Source: Exiguobacterium sp. KRL4 (lineage in GTDB: Bacteria > Bacillota > Bacilli > Exiguobacteriales > Exiguobacteriaceae). Taken from it: a DNA stretch of 64,000 nucleotides. The stretch is taken from assembly GCF_001870785.1 (NCBI RefSeq), contig NZ_MOLV01000005.1, positions 124,001 to 188,000 of the forward strand. Direction: 5' to 3'. Below are positions 63,702 to 64,000 of the stretch, in pieces. How positions within the stretch are numbered: position 1 is the stretch's first letter; every line of letters begins with the position of its first letter. Both the position numbers and the translations under genes were made by a program. Under the pieces are notes generated by a model that searched no databases, was not told the origin of the DNA, and saw only the letters and a list, made by a program, of their open reading frames with translations.

Positions 63702-64000
63702 CCCGACTCTCCCTTTTTTCTTCATATTCCTTCGGATAACGCGCGATGACACGAGAGATTCCTGGTAATACATCAATCATCTCTTCTATATCGTCGACTA
63801 ATGCCAACTCCCAGTTCTCCCATAATTTCAATACTTCTTTCATGATATGTGTGATAGATCCTTCTCTGTAGTCTTTAGACCAACCATGTCCATATCTCTC
63901 TTTCGTTTGATGTAAGAGACGCTTAAATCGACTGAATGGTAGATAAATATGACCGAGAACTAGTTCTTTTTTTTCCAGCGTTTCGAGCAACATCGACGTG
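63694..64000 (-). CDS. jetB: Wadjet type II subunit JetB (TIGR02678/DUF2398), N-terminus cut by the window edge
   Basis: Open reading frame runs off the right edge; about 102 C-terminal codons are seen. They are rich in helix-forming residues and end EYEEKRESRDE. Assignment rests on its position: the known gene order DUF2397, DUF2398, TIGR02680, DUF2399 puts DUF2398 (MukE-like JetB) directly before jetC, with which it overlaps by 8 bp. Its start and jetA (DUF2397, MukF-like) should lie right of the window. Confidence 0.7.
   Translation of the reverse strand, partial: TSMLLETLEKKELVLGHIYLPFSRFKRLLHQTKERYGHGWSKDYREGSITHIMKEVLKLWENWELALVDDIEEMIDVLPGISRVIARYPKEYEEKRESRDE

Overview
The window looks like chromosome of a Gram-positive Bacillales bacterium of moderate GC, most likely Exiguobacterium. 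The basis is protein resemblance from memory (YxiN/DbpA, YkpA-type ABC-F, IolS, YczE, RlmN, PepT, IolS-like reductases), strong AGGAGG ribosome sites with frequent GTG and TTG starts, a perfect CIRCE box and an S-box (SAM-I) riboswitch. No database search was possible. There are no rRNA or tRNA genes, prophage, transposase or CRISPR array. Both ends cut a gene: apbE on the left and a Wadjet jetB on the right.

Layout. 1-3.3 kb: an apbE flavin transferase with a small acidic membrane protein, divergent from an OmpR-type two-component pair and a DUF2231 membrane protein. Both flanks carry the same promoter design (two 11-bp direct repeats, 4 bp, TACARt). 3.4-6.4 kb: a DEAD-box helicase with a DnaA-box-like leader, DUF3817, a quinone-responsive ring-cleaving dioxygenase with an MhqR-like operator, and a cold-shock gene with a long leader. 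6.6-13 kb: secreted M6 and M4 metalloproteases around an HD-GYP phosphodiesterase. 13-24 kb: metabolic and membrane genes, including a beta-helix protein, a DUF1028/YfcC pair, a cupin, two aldo-keto reductases and an OsmC protein.

24-28 kb: an AT-richer PLD-helicase-DUF3427 gene overlapping a convergent MutT-like gene, then a palindromic intergenic repeat and a second DnaA-box cluster before an rRNA methyltransferase. 29-32 kb: an MDR reductase and pepT. 32-35.3 kb: a three-gene WxL surface-protein locus. 35.6-45.4 kb: a 34-residue membrane protein coupled to an SPFH protein, an ABC-F ATPase, a SAM-riboswitch operon (flavin monooxygenase plus ATP-grasp ligase), and DUF975, DUF2325, DUF817 and YczE-type genes. 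45.5-53.9 kb: a MarR regulator with tandem nitroreductases, an FAD protein, DbpA, RlmN, an ABC-2 transporter and a methyltransferase.

54-64 kb: an IsdG-type heme oxygenase, a uracil-DNA-glycosylase-fold protein, htpG with a CIRCE/HrcA operator, an unknown protein, a short copy of the intergenic repeat, and a type II Wadjet anti-plasmid system (jetB partial, jetC, jetD). The likeliest under-described items are the paired 11-bp repeat promoters, the repeat family shared by 28.1 and 58.3 kb, the two TTATCCACA clusters, the riboswitch-controlled ATP-grasp operon, the 34-residue SPFH partner, and the helicase/NUDIX pair.
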